Shown here: positions 46,493-55,330 of the stretch, one piece after another | Layout: the number at the start of each line of letters is the position of its first letter | How positions within the stretch are numbered: the stretch's first letter is position 1 | From: Gimesia alba | GTDB lineage: Bacteria; Planctomycetota; Planctomycetia; Planctomycetales; Planctomycetaceae | Reading direction: 5' to 3' | Length of the DNA stretch: 64,000 nt | Assembly: GCF_007744675.1 (NCBI RefSeq) | Contig: NZ_CP036269.1 | Span: 5,621,546-5,685,545, forward strand | Program-made: the position numbers and the translations under genes | Notes under the pieces: generated by a model | Seen by the model: the letters and a program-made list of their open reading frames with translations, nothing else | Told to the model about the DNA's origin: nothing | The model's database searches: none

Positions 46493-47308
46493 ATGTCAGC
46501 CTCGATTATTGTCATCCCCTGCTTCAATGAAGAAAAGCGATTAGAGGTTCTGCAGTTTCGCAAGCATGCGATCACGCACCCGAACCATCAGTTTTTATTC
46601 GTAAATGATGGCAGCAGCGACCGGACCGCATTGATTCTGGACGACCTGAAAGCGGCGGCCCCTGATGCATTTGATGTGCTGCACCTGCCTCAGAATCAAG
46701 GCAAAGCGGAAGCCGTCCGGCAGGGCATGTTGCAGGCGATGCATGCAGAAGTTGACTACGCAGGCTTCTGGGATGCAGATCTGGCGACGCCGTTGGATAT
46801 GATTCCGGAGTTTGCTGCTCAACTGGATCAGACTCCTCAGCTCTCAATGGTCATCGGAGCGCGGGTCAAACTTCTGGGCAGGCAGATTGAACGACAACGG
46901 TTGCGACACTATCTGGGCCGGACGTTTGCGACCGCAGCCTCGATCGTTTTGAAACTTCCCATTTATGATTCTCAATGCGGGGCGAAACTGTTCCGCGTAA
47001 CGCCGGAATGTGAGACACTCTTTGCCACTCCGTTTCTCACCAACTGGATTTTCGATGTGGAACTTTTGGCGCGGGCACGCCAGCTGGAAAAATTCTATCA
47101 ATGCCCGGCTCTGGAAGAAACCGTTTACGAACTTCCCCTGCCCCGCTGGATGGACGTCGCTGGTTCGAAAGTCAAACCGCATGATTTCCTGAAAGCATTT
47201 TTCGAGCTGAGTTCGATTTACTGGAACTATCTCAGGCCGTCGATCAAAGCCCCATTTGCAGAACTAGCCGCTGCATCGGCGAGAGAAGAGACTCGCAAAG
47301 CTGCTTAA
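46493..47308 (+). CDS. Family 2 glycosyltransferase, dolichol-phosphate-mannose-synthase type
   Basis: 271 aa, soluble. GT-A fold with IVIPCFNEEKRL, the acidic FVNDGSSDRT, then QNQGKAEAVRQGM and the DxD-like FWDADLATPLDMI. SQCGAKLFR and 'WIFDVELLARAR' are typical of polyprenyl-phosphate glycosyltransferases (DPM1/GtrB group). No membrane helices at the C-terminus. It would make a polyprenyl-phosphate-linked sugar, the kind of donor used by ArnT/PMT-type enzymes such as the one at 6763-8643. Start ATG 46493. Confidence 0.85.
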   Translation: MSASIIVIPCFNEEKRLEVLQFRKHAITHPNHQFLFVNDGSSDRTALILDDLKAAAPDAFDVLHLPQNQGKAEAVRQGMLQAMHAEVDYAGFWDADLATPLDMIPEFAAQLDQTPQLSMVIGARVKLLGRQIERQRLRHYLGRTFATAASIVLKLPIYDSQCGAKLFRVTPECETLFATPFLTNWIFDVELLARARQLEKFYQCPALEETVYELPLPRWMDVAGSKVKPHDFLKAFFELSSIYWNYLRPSIKAPFAELAAASAREETRKAA

Positions 47309-47331
47309 GATTTTTCTCTCCACTTCATTTT

Positions 47332-47697
47332 CTACATGCGATATAGGCTATACGCGACCATTGAGTTCAAAGCCGACAGAATAAACGTCAGCGGTGCCAC
47401 GACGGCAAACAGCCAGTTACGTCGTGAGGCGAGATAAATCAGCAGCCCTACCAGTATAACAGTAATCGCCAACATACCTGCCAGCGCCAGAGCATCTGGA
47501 ATGTGATGAAATAACATCGCTCGTGGCATTAACCCCGGTAAGGCGGGCCACATCTTGATCCAGGTCCAGCGATAGCCGGTCCAGCTTCCCTTAGATAAAA
47601 TTAACCAGGAATAAGGATAGTAAGTACAAAACAAGATGACGGGGACGACGACTTTCAATGAGGGTCGTCTTACCGGTCGCTTTGATCCACTATTCAT
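47332..47697 (-). CDS. Small membrane protein, unknown
   Basis: 121 aa with three hydrophobic segments (~residues 12-33, 64-88, 91-115). It overlaps the upstream zinc-ribbon protein gene by 8 bp, so the two are coupled. Basic at both ends. No recognised domain. Confidence 0.55.
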   Translation of the reverse strand: MNSGSKRPVRRPSLKVVVPVILFCTYYPYSWLILSKGSWTGYRWTWIKMWPALPGLMPRAMLFHHIPDALALAGMLAITVILVGLLIYLASRRNWLFAVVAPLTFILSALNSMVAYSLYRM

Positions 47698-48094
47698 GAT
47701 GGATATTAAACCAGCTGTTACAGTAATTACATTTCACATCTCCGTGAGGTGAAACATCAATATTATCTGACAGAGGTGCATTACATTTGGGGCAGGTATA
47801 AGAAACGGATTTTGCGCTCGCCGATTCGGACCGTTCAAAATTTGCTTTTGGTAAAATCCCCTTCGCCTTGATTGAACTATAGGCGGTGAAACTTCCAATC
47901 GCGATGAAGGGAATCGCGACAAACGATCCAAAAACTCGAAAAAACAAGGGAGGGGAGTGAAAGCTGCCAAAGGGTTGTAACCACAAAAAGCCGATTACAC
48001 AAATACCGATCCCGGCAAACACACAACCGATCACCGCTCCAACAAACCTGGCGCCTGTTGTAATATTTTTCTGTAACTCTTCCTGATCGTTCAT
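47690..48094 (-). CDS. Membrane protein with C-terminal zinc ribbon
   Basis: 134 aa with two membrane helices (~residues 12-36 and 47-70) followed by a zinc-ribbon-like end: CPKCNAPLSDN...VKCNYCNSWF (CxxC-18-CxxC). The ribbon would be in the cytoplasm. First of a two-gene unit with 47332-47697. Function unknown. Confidence 0.6.
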   Translation of the reverse strand: MNDQEELQKNITTGARFVGAVIGCVFAGIGICVIGFLWLQPFGSFHSPPLFFRVFGSFVAIPFIAIGSFTAYSSIKAKGILPKANFERSESASAKSVSYTCPKCNAPLSDNIDVSPHGDVKCNYCNSWFNIHHE

Positions 48095-48144
48095 CTCTCT
48101 ATTTCTTTTTCCAGATTTGAATCTCTGTCATTTCCGTTGCGAAC

Positions 48145-50601
48145 TTAATCGACTTTCATTCCCTCTACTTTTTCTTTGAAGGCAATATCCTGCAGTAATG
48201 CATAGCGGACGATATTTAACGCCAGATTCACTGCATCCTGAGGGATATAACCTGCGCAGGCAACCGAAGCCTGCTGTTCCAAGGCACAACTGATATCGTA
48301 CTTACTATAGATCACAGCCAGGTGCCCATCAATTTCAATGCCTTCCAGTAAGGGCTCCACAACCAGCGTTTTCGCCTTGAGCGGTTGATTGACATCATCG
48401 ACTTCCATCTGGCGGCGTCTCACCTTGCGAACATCATAGCCAGTCTGATCTGAAAATAATGGATGACTGACAGGAATGCGTTTCAACTGTTTGGTGGGAA
48501 ACATCTCGCTCATTAATTGTCGGAAACTCCGATCAAAGGGCTCTGAGCCACAGCACGCATCAGCAAACAGGACAGCGCCGTTTTCCAATGCCTGCTTCAA
48601 GGTCGCGATTTCTGTTTTGGAAAAACTGAACTGACTCCGCCCGTGCATATACAGCAGCGGGTATTTCATCAGGTTGGGATCACTGGCGGGTAACGTTGGT
48701 GTTTTGGTTGACGCAATCATACCTGCTTTTTGATTGAGCGCTTTCAACAGATTTCGCAGCGCTCGCGGAGCAGCATCCCAGGTCCCTGTATGACGGAGCT
48801 TAGCGATTTGCAAAAAACCTCGTTCAATTTGATCCTGCGCCCCTCCCTGATTCGCCAGCTCTTCCTGATCCAGTTTGTTCGGTGGTTCACGTCCGGTAGC
48901 ATAAGCGATGACATTCGTACCAATCCGGATGGCCCGTGTAATCATCGAATTGGCCTGGGGAGTGCGAGCTTTCGTTGGAAATCGCATCCACTTGTCCCAC
49001 AAACAGGCCAGATCATCAGGACAATAAATAATCGAAGTGCGGCAGCCGACATCCACTCCATAGAGTTCAACACTTTCTGCATCGAGCAGATATTCACAGC
49101 GAAATACAGGGTGCTCTGCAGTCAGTCTTTTGAGCTGCACCTCTCCCTGTGGATACATTTTTTTGATCAAGGTACGAAAACCCAGATCGAAACCAGCTCC
49201 ATTGCAATTATCCACCGCAAAAATGAAGCCGCCCTGCTCGACGTACTGTTTCAGCATCGCGACCTGCTTTTCGCCGAATTGCGGATTATCTAATCCGCTG
49301 ATAAACAACACAGGAGCCTGCCGAAGAACCTGCACGCCCCCTCCCTGAATGGCAAGCTCCAGGTTGACGGTCTGCCAGGTGAGCAATTTCGGCCAGTCTG
49401 GACGGCCTGATAAGGCATCGGTCAAATTCAGGATATCATTTTGATGGTGATTCCAGTTCGGAATGCTACCCGGTTTCAGATTCACCTGCTGATTCGTTTT
49501 GTATTCCAGTTTATTGATCAAAACGGGTGCCAGACCTTTGGAAAGAAACAGCAAAACAAAACTGGTCCCTAAAATGGGATCTGATTCCAGTCCCGTACCT
49601 CTCCAGGAGCCATCTCGTTGAGACTGCCTTTTGATCAGAAATGCAGCACCTTCCCGATACCAGTCATGCTTACCAAAGAATCGGGTCCCACTGAGTCGGC
49701 CAGCCCGCTCAAGACCATACAGGTAATAGAGTAACCAGGAATTGACACCGGGATTACTACCCACTGAAAAATGATTGGCCATCCAGCGAACAGCTCGATC
49801 GATCGATTCGTCTGCTTCATTTTGATCACAACAAACGGGAGTCCCATCCGGATTGATTTCCAGTTCATCTCCCATCATGGAATTGACAATCACCATTGTC
49901 GCAATTCCAGCAACAGTCATACTGCCTCGACTGCTGCCAGCTCTTGACTGATATCCCCAACCGCCATCACCGCTTTGCTGTGTGCTCCAATACTGTTTGA
50001 TTAATCTCCATGTTTTGAGATTAACGGGGACTCCTGCGTGAACCGCATCGCGCAGCGCCAGCACGGCATACTGACTGTTACTCCGATCTGCGACTCCGCC
50101 TCCACCAATCGCCATACCGGGGCCATAGCCCCAGCCTCCGGCGTCAGGCCCTGTTGTTACCTGACTTTTTTCCAGACGTTGAACAAGTGATGAGATCAGG
50201 GTTAAATCCCTTTTCCCGTCCTTGGCAGCAGCCAGAGCCATGATCATCAGACTGGTCTGGTAGGTTCCTTTGGGGCTGGGAGCCCGCAGTGATCTTAAAT
50301 ATTTCAAACCGCGCTGAATTGGTTCCTCATCGGCTTTCATCCCACAATTAATCAAAGCCATCAAAGCCAGGCAGCTCATTCCCACTTTATAAGAGTTGCC
50401 GGAAACGGGCCATGAGCCATTTTCATTCTGATTCTTCACAAGAAAATCCCGTCCCCGTTCTATGGAATCAGAGACCGATCTGGCAGTAAGTTCTTGTGCG
50501 GACACTGACCTCAAAGGCTGCAATCCCCAGGAGATGCAAATGGCACCTGTTAAGATCCAGCGCAATGCCCGTTGTATTGGTTTAAGATGTGAACGATCCA
50601 T
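48145..50601 (-). CDS. Terpenoid-cyclase-fold protein fused to two DUF4159 domains
   Basis: About 818 aa from ATG 50601, chosen because the preceding residues to 50673 look like unrelated leader; the true start could be further up. A signal peptide or anchor (ALRWILTGAICISWGLQPL) is followed by an alpha/alpha toroid of the squalene-hopene-cyclase/prenyltransferase type (~60-390; NQNENGSWPVSGNS, DGGWGYQSRAGSS, NSWLLYYLYGLERAG). Two DUF4159 domains follow (~430-560 and ~650-810), each with a 'LYM.G / LKQYVEQGGFIFAVDNC' Rossmann-like start and 'CPDDLACLWDKW'. DUF4159 proteins are often next to MoxR and von Willebrand-factor-type operons; the MoxR gene here is divergent. Confidence 0.82.
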   Translation of the reverse strand: MDRSHLKPIQRALRWILTGAICISWGLQPLRSVSAQELTARSVSDSIERGRDFLVKNQNENGSWPVSGNSYKVGMSCLALMALINCGMKADEEPIQRGLKYLRSLRAPSPKGTYQTSLMIMALAAAKDGKRDLTLISSLVQRLEKSQVTTGPDAGGWGYGPGMAIGGGGVADRSNSQYAVLALRDAVHAGVPVNLKTWRLIKQYWSTQQSGDGGWGYQSRAGSSRGSMTVAGIATMVIVNSMMGDELEINPDGTPVCCDQNEADESIDRAVRWMANHFSVGSNPGVNSWLLYYLYGLERAGRLSGTRFFGKHDWYREGAAFLIKRQSQRDGSWRGTGLESDPILGTSFVLLFLSKGLAPVLINKLEYKTNQQVNLKPGSIPNWNHHQNDILNLTDALSGRPDWPKLLTWQTVNLELAIQGGGVQVLRQAPVLFISGLDNPQFGEKQVAMLKQYVEQGGFIFAVDNCNGAGFDLGFRTLIKKMYPQGEVQLKRLTAEHPVFRCEYLLDAESVELYGVDVGCRTSIIYCPDDLACLWDKWMRFPTKARTPQANSMITRAIRIGTNVIAYATGREPPNKLDQEELANQGGAQDQIERGFLQIAKLRHTGTWDAAPRALRNLLKALNQKAGMIASTKTPTLPASDPNLMKYPLLYMHGRSQFSFSKTEIATLKQALENGAVLFADACCGSEPFDRSFRQLMSEMFPTKQLKRIPVSHPLFSDQTGYDVRKVRRRQMEVDDVNQPLKAKTLVVEPLLEGIEIDGHLAVIYSKYDISCALEQQASVACAGYIPQDAVNLALNIVRYALLQDIAFKEKVEGMKVD

Positions 50602-50943
50602 CGCATCTTTCTTTCTATGCCGTGAGAAGACTTTTAGACAAAAGCAGAAGCTGACATGATCTAGAACTGACATGAAACCTATTATAGTTTAACAAATATC
50701 CCGATTTACCAAAATCATGCTATTTTTTGTGATTCCAGCCCTTTTCGAGTGGTTTTTCTAATTGTACCAGATTTGCTTGTGCAAGACAGAGGTCTCTGTT
50801 TCTCTTGGCATTTAAGATGACTATAATTGGGTTCTCGGACAGCATATTTTCACTTCAGCCAGAAGCAACTGCCGACGTTGGAAAAAGATTGGCGGAGTCA
50901 AATCAGACCAGCTTCATCATTTAATAAAGAGAATGGAAAAACA

Positions 50944-51960
50944 TTGGCTAACGAAAAACGCGACTTCGACGATTTCCTTGAAAAGCTAAAACGCCACCAT
51001 GATGTCATGGTCGACGAACTGCATAAAGTCATTATCGGGCAGGACGATGTGATTGAACAGATTCTGGCCGCCATCTTTACCGGCGGACACTGTCTGCTGG
51101 TTGGAGTGCCCGGGCTGGCAAAGACCTTGCTGGTGAGTACAATTGCCCGGATTCTTGACTGTGAGTTCAAACGAATTCAGTTTACTCCGGACCTGATGCC
51201 ATCCGACATCACAGGAACGAATGTGCTTGAAGAAGAAGATTCCGGCAGACGTTCGTTCCGATTTGTGCAAGGCCCGGTCTTTACGAACATTCTATTGGCT
51301 GATGAAATTAACCGAACCCCTCCTAAGACTCAGGCCGCGTTATTGCAGTCGATGCAGGAACGTGAAGTGACCGTGGGACAGACGACGTATGATTTACCCG
51401 ATCCGTTTTTTGTGATTGCCACTCAGAATCCGATTGAGCAGGAAGGGACTTACCCGCTTCCCGAAGCACAATTAGACCGTTTCATGTTCAATATCAAAGT
51501 CGAATATCCAAATCTGGAAGAGGAAGAAAAAATTCTAGCCTCGACAAGTATCAGTGAAAAACCGGAGATTCGCAAAGTGTTGTCGGCGAAATCGATCATC
51601 TATCTCCAGCGGCAAATTAACCAGATTGAAGTCGGGCCGATGACGATTAACTATGTCACCCGGCTGGTGCGGGCAACGCGTCCGTCGGATGGGTCCGCGC
51701 CTGCCTTTATCAAACAGATGGTTGACTGGGGCGCCGGTCCTCGTGCCGGGCAATATCTCATTGCCGGTGGTAAAGCGATTGCTGCGATGTCAGGACGCGC
51801 CAGTGTTTCACTCAATGATATCCGCCGCGTTGCGGTCCCGGTACTCCGACACCGAATTTCCACGAACTTTCAGGCGCAGGCAGAGGGAATGGTGACTGAG
51901 GACATTGTGGCACGGCTGATCGAAGAAATCCCTGAGCCTAATATTCCTAAATACGAGTGA
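50944..51960 (+). CDS. MoxR-family AAA+ ATPase
   Basis: 338 aa from TTG 50944 (AAAGAGA upstream), since MoxR proteins usually start near 'DFDDFLEKLKRHHDVMVDELHKVIIGQ'; an upstream frame to 50827 is open. Walker A GVPGLAKT, Walker B ILLADEINR, sensor 1 region 'PFFVIATQNPIEQEGTYPLPEAQLDRFMF', sensor 2 near 'GPRAGQYLIAGGKAIAAMSGR'. Chaperone-like ATPase that matures other proteins together with DUF58/VWA partners. No such partners lie next to it; the only possible partner in view is the divergent DUF4159 fusion at 48145-50601. Confidence 0.9.
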   Translation: MANEKRDFDDFLEKLKRHHDVMVDELHKVIIGQDDVIEQILAAIFTGGHCLLVGVPGLAKTLLVSTIARILDCEFKRIQFTPDLMPSDITGTNVLEEEDSGRRSFRFVQGPVFTNILLADEINRTPPKTQAALLQSMQEREVTVGQTTYDLPDPFFVIATQNPIEQEGTYPLPEAQLDRFMFNIKVEYPNLEEEEKILASTSISEKPEIRKVLSAKSIIYLQRQINQIEVGPMTINYVTRLVRATRPSDGSAPAFIKQMVDWGAGPRAGQYLIAGGKAIAAMSGRASVSLNDIRRVAVPVLRHRISTNFQAQAEGMVTEDIVARLIEEIPEPNIPKYE

Positions 51961-51984
51961 CCTGAAGCAACCGCACTCGTGAGT

Positions 51985-53481
51985 TTAATAGGCGGTGAGC
52001 TCTGCAGAATCATTGAGCTGGTGCTGTAAGACTTTCTGAATTTTTGATCGTAAGTTCCGGATTTTGATAGGCTGAACCAGAATCCGGGAGCGATCCGTTT
52101 TTTGTAGCGTTTTCTTGACGCTGGCATTCTTCTCTGACAGCACCAGAACTGCGGCCAGATCCGCATTCATTCCCAACGCATTATTGAAAGCTTCGACGGC
52201 TCCTGCTCCAATCGAATCTTCCATAAACACGACACAATCGGGGGCATTCTCTTTAATCCGATTCATCGCCCGATCGATATCGCTCAGAATCAAAACCCGG
52301 TAACCATGTTTGGTCAGATAGTCCCGTAATACATCCTGATGCTTAGGTCGGCTTTCGACACACAAGACTGTGGGAGGAGCTATTGCCATCTGCAATTCCT
52401 GCTCAGCAGCCGTCTTAACGTCTGCTGTATTTGCAGGCGGCTTGCCTTCTGAATCGGAATCATCGAGCTGGGCACGCACTTCAAGCAAGTCCTGAATCGC
52501 CTCAGTCGCCGACTGGTAGCGTTCTTGCGGCTGATAGGCCATCAACTTTTCCAGAACATTCACAATCGGAGTGGGGAGGTTCGGCTCTAGAGTTGTGATA
52601 GAAGGAATCTGCGAATAACGCGAGGGTCTTTTTCGCTCTTCGACGTCCTTGGTACGCGGGAAGGGAGGTTTGCCGCTGAGCAACTCATAAAAAATGGTAC
52701 CGACAAAATAGAGGTCACTACGTGGATCATTTCGTGGCGCGCCAGTCGACTTTTCGAGCGTCCCATATTCAACTGCCCGTTGATGGGCCTCGCCGGCACC
52801 GCTGGCATCGTCTTCGCCAGCCAGACCAAAATCAATCAGCTTCGCGACGCCCTGAATAGACATCAAGACATTCGTCGGCTTCATATCACGGTGAGTGTAT
52901 CCCAGACGGTTGGCATACTCCAGACCTTCGCAAATATCGACTGTATACTTGATTGCTTCAGTTGGGGACAATTTTTTGCGAATGGTAATGAAATCACGCA
53001 GATTTCCGCCTTCCACAAATTCCATCGTGAAATAATGAATGCCGTCTTGAACGCCGACATCAAAGATGGGAACAATATTTTTATGCTGAAACTGTTTGCA
53101 GACTTCGGCTTCCCGATGAAACATTTTGACCGTATCAGGATCCTGAGCCCAGCGTTGTCTGAGGACTTTGACGCCAATCATGCGACCATCAGTCAGAGAG
53201 GCAGCTCGATAGACGCGCGCGAAACTACCCGAAGCGTTCTGGTACATTAATTTATTATCGCCGAGTACCAGATCTTCGAATTCATTACTTTTTAAACGGC
53301 CAGCCTGAAAAGATGTGATCAGGTTTTTTCGTTCTAACAAACGAATCAACTTGCCATCGTCAGTGGATTTTTCCTGCAATTCCTGCAGGCATGCGTCCAT
53401 CTCTTGTTGAGTCACAAGGCGAAGATCGACGATCTGCTCACTGAGTTTTTTCTTTGGTGACTTCTTATTAAAAAAAATCAT
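51985..53481 (-). CDS. Ser/Thr protein kinase with degenerate C-terminal receiver
   Basis: 498 aa. The N-terminal ~75 residues are helical; the kinase domain (~75-345) has GSFARVYRA, the ATP-lysine in IGVKVLRQ, HRDMKPTNVLM and KLIDFGLAGED. Near the end (~370-490) is a receiver-like domain (TVLCVESRPKHQDVLRDYLTKHGYRVLI), but the phospho-acceptor Asp position reads FMED and the usual Lys-Pro reads QPIKI, so phosphotransfer is unlikely. It may be a regulatory or docking module. Ends 25 bp from the MoxR stop, convergent. Confidence 0.88.
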   Translation of the reverse strand: MIFFNKKSPKKKLSEQIVDLRLVTQQEMDACLQELQEKSTDDGKLIRLLERKNLITSFQAGRLKSNEFEDLVLGDNKLMYQNASGSFARVYRAASLTDGRMIGVKVLRQRWAQDPDTVKMFHREAEVCKQFQHKNIVPIFDVGVQDGIHYFTMEFVEGGNLRDFITIRKKLSPTEAIKYTVDICEGLEYANRLGYTHRDMKPTNVLMSIQGVAKLIDFGLAGEDDASGAGEAHQRAVEYGTLEKSTGAPRNDPRSDLYFVGTIFYELLSGKPPFPRTKDVEERKRPSRYSQIPSITTLEPNLPTPIVNVLEKLMAYQPQERYQSATEAIQDLLEVRAQLDDSDSEGKPPANTADVKTAAEQELQMAIAPPTVLCVESRPKHQDVLRDYLTKHGYRVLILSDIDRAMNRIKENAPDCVVFMEDSIGAGAVEAFNNALGMNADLAAVLVLSEKNASVKKTLQKTDRSRILVQPIKIRNLRSKIQKVLQHQLNDSAELTAY

Positions 53482-53847
53482 TCGCGGTCCATGATCTGCA
53501 GATGCACACCTGACAATTAATGAAATTTGCTGTAAACCTGATGGAAACAGAACAGGAACATTTGATCAAAATGACCTGAAAGTTTCGCGAATAATAAAAA
53601 AGCGCCTCGTTTACCTGAATTCCAACAGCCTGATGTCATCTCTATCTGTAGAAAGAGCCAATAAAATAATATAAAGACGGCCCTGAAATAGATACAAAAT
53701 TTTTCGTATGAAGTTTCAATGTCCAGAGTAAGAATACCCAATTATAACATCAAAAATAGGGGAAGGGAATCAGTGAACACGCGAGCAGAAAGTTTTTTTC
53801 ATTTTTTCTGCGGCGCGGTGAGCGTATTCGTTCCAGACAGAACAGAT
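53482..53847. other. Intergenic region, no gene recognised
   Basis: About 365 bp between the kinase and nagA (both minus). Short frames on both strands lack ribosome binding sites. It should hold the kinase promoter. Confidence 0.4.
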
Positions 53848-55014
53848 TCAGGAATTGACCAGCAGGGTCCCATATTTCACAGCACCGCCAGATAAGGTGG
53901 TTTGCAGATTCATCCGGGATCCGGGACCTTCATAATGGAACAGAATCAGATCCGCCCTTGCCCCGACTTCGAGCCGAATTTCCTCAAACCCTAATAATCG
54001 TGCGGGATTTAACCCCGCCATATCGAGCGATTCCTGCAATGTAATTCCCGCCATATCGATGGCAGTTGTAACGCAGGTATCCGTCTCCACCCCGGACCCG
54101 GCCAGGAGTTGCCGCTGACCGGCAATCACAATCGGACCATCTTCGAGGACTTCCATTTTGACGGAACCTTCTTCATAAATCCCGGGAGGTGAACCTGCTA
54201 AACCGGAAGCATCGCAGGTAATAATCGTATTCTCGACACCTTTGGTTTTGATGATGGTTCTCACCACGCTGGCAGGGAGATGATATCCATCGCTAATAAT
54301 ACTGGCCATCAGACGGGGTTCGCCCAATTGTTCCCAAATATAATTTGGATGTCTGCGGAGTGTGCCATGCGCGCCATTGCCCAGATGAGTGCTTAATCGT
54401 GCTCCTGCATCAACGGCTTCGGTGATCTGCTCAGGCTCGGCTGCAGTATGACCAATCGAGACGACGACCCCTGAAGCGACTGCTTTCTTGATAAAAGAAA
54501 TTGCATTATCAACTTCAGGCGCTAATGTAACCAGTCGAATCCGATTCCCCGAAAGCTCCTGAAGTTTACAGAATTCATCCCAGTCAGCAGGACGCACCTG
54601 ATCTAACGGATGCGCACCGCGCGGCCCCTGAATCGGTGAAATATAAGGCCCTTCAAGATGACAACCAGGAACCATTTGATTTACCCAGTCAAATGCTTCA
54701 CACGCTTCTCGAATCGCAGTAAAGCCACTGACATAATCGTCAAAAGAACTGGTGATTAATGTCGGGCAGAGTCGAGTGATGCCATACTGATAATGTTTTT
54801 CCAAAACTTGACAGACTTCATCAACCGTCAAACCAGGTTTATTAAACCAGATGCCGCCATATCCATTGATCTGCAGATCAAACATTGAGGGAGCGATAAA
54901 AGGTAAGCCTGCTGCTTCCGAGTCGGGCAACAGTTCAATCGAAGTAATTTTATCTCCGTTGATCTTAATGCTGACAGCTTCAAATGTATCGTATCGTCGT
55001 CCAACTAACTCCAT
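53848..55014 (-). CDS. nagA: N-acetylglucosamine-6-phosphate deacetylase
   Basis: 388 aa from ATG 55014 with GAGG eight bases upstream. Removes acetyl from GlcNAc-6-P in amino-sugar recycling. Amidohydrolase fold with FDLQINGYGGIWFN at the start of the barrel, the metal/active-site motifs GCHLEGPYISPIQ, VSIGHTAAEPEQI, STHLGNGAH and catalytic Asp in TCDASGLAG. No other amino-sugar genes are adjacent. A possible operator lies at 55103-55119. Confidence 0.92.
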   Translation of the reverse strand: MELVGRRYDTFEAVSIKINGDKITSIELLPDSEAAGLPFIAPSMFDLQINGYGGIWFNKPGLTVDEVCQVLEKHYQYGITRLCPTLITSSFDDYVSGFTAIREACEAFDWVNQMVPGCHLEGPYISPIQGPRGAHPLDQVRPADWDEFCKLQELSGNRIRLVTLAPEVDNAISFIKKAVASGVVVSIGHTAAEPEQITEAVDAGARLSTHLGNGAHGTLRRHPNYIWEQLGEPRLMASIISDGYHLPASVVRTIIKTKGVENTIITCDASGLAGSPPGIYEEGSVKMEVLEDGPIVIAGQRQLLAGSGVETDTCVTTAIDMAGITLQESLDMAGLNPARLLGFEEIRLEVGARADLILFHYEGPGSRMNLQTTLSGGAVKYGTLLVNS

Positions 55015-55102
55015 CAATTGCCTCGAGCTCTTAAACAATTTGAATCGAAATGAAAAAGGGTTTTACTTCTGAGCGGCAGAACTGTTTTATTTAAACTTAG
55101 AA

Positions 55103-55119
55103 AGTATAAGAATTATACT
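55103..55119. promoter_or_regulatory. Inverted repeat upstream of nagA, possible operator
   Basis: AGTATAA-GAA-TTATACT, a perfect 7+3+7 inverted repeat 89 bp before the nagA start. Regulator unknown. Confidence 0.4.
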
Positions 55120-55330
55120 CCAAAGTCAAAAAAAGAATTTTTAGAACAATGCGTTATACCATGAAATTCATGCAATTTACAGTGAGAGATGAAATGTTTG
55201 TGTACTATGCAAAAATTCTAAGTATTTTTTAAGACAAACAGGTGCTTCCTGACCCCCGAGTGAGTAAAATTAACTACAGAACCATTTTTGTTCACTACCC
55301 CCAGCTTATCCTACAGAACTGAGCCCTTGC

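Noticed and set aside
53517..53741. Minus-strand frame of 74 codons
   Set aside because: Hydrophobic, Phe-rich composition without start signals; looks like AT-rich noise between genes.
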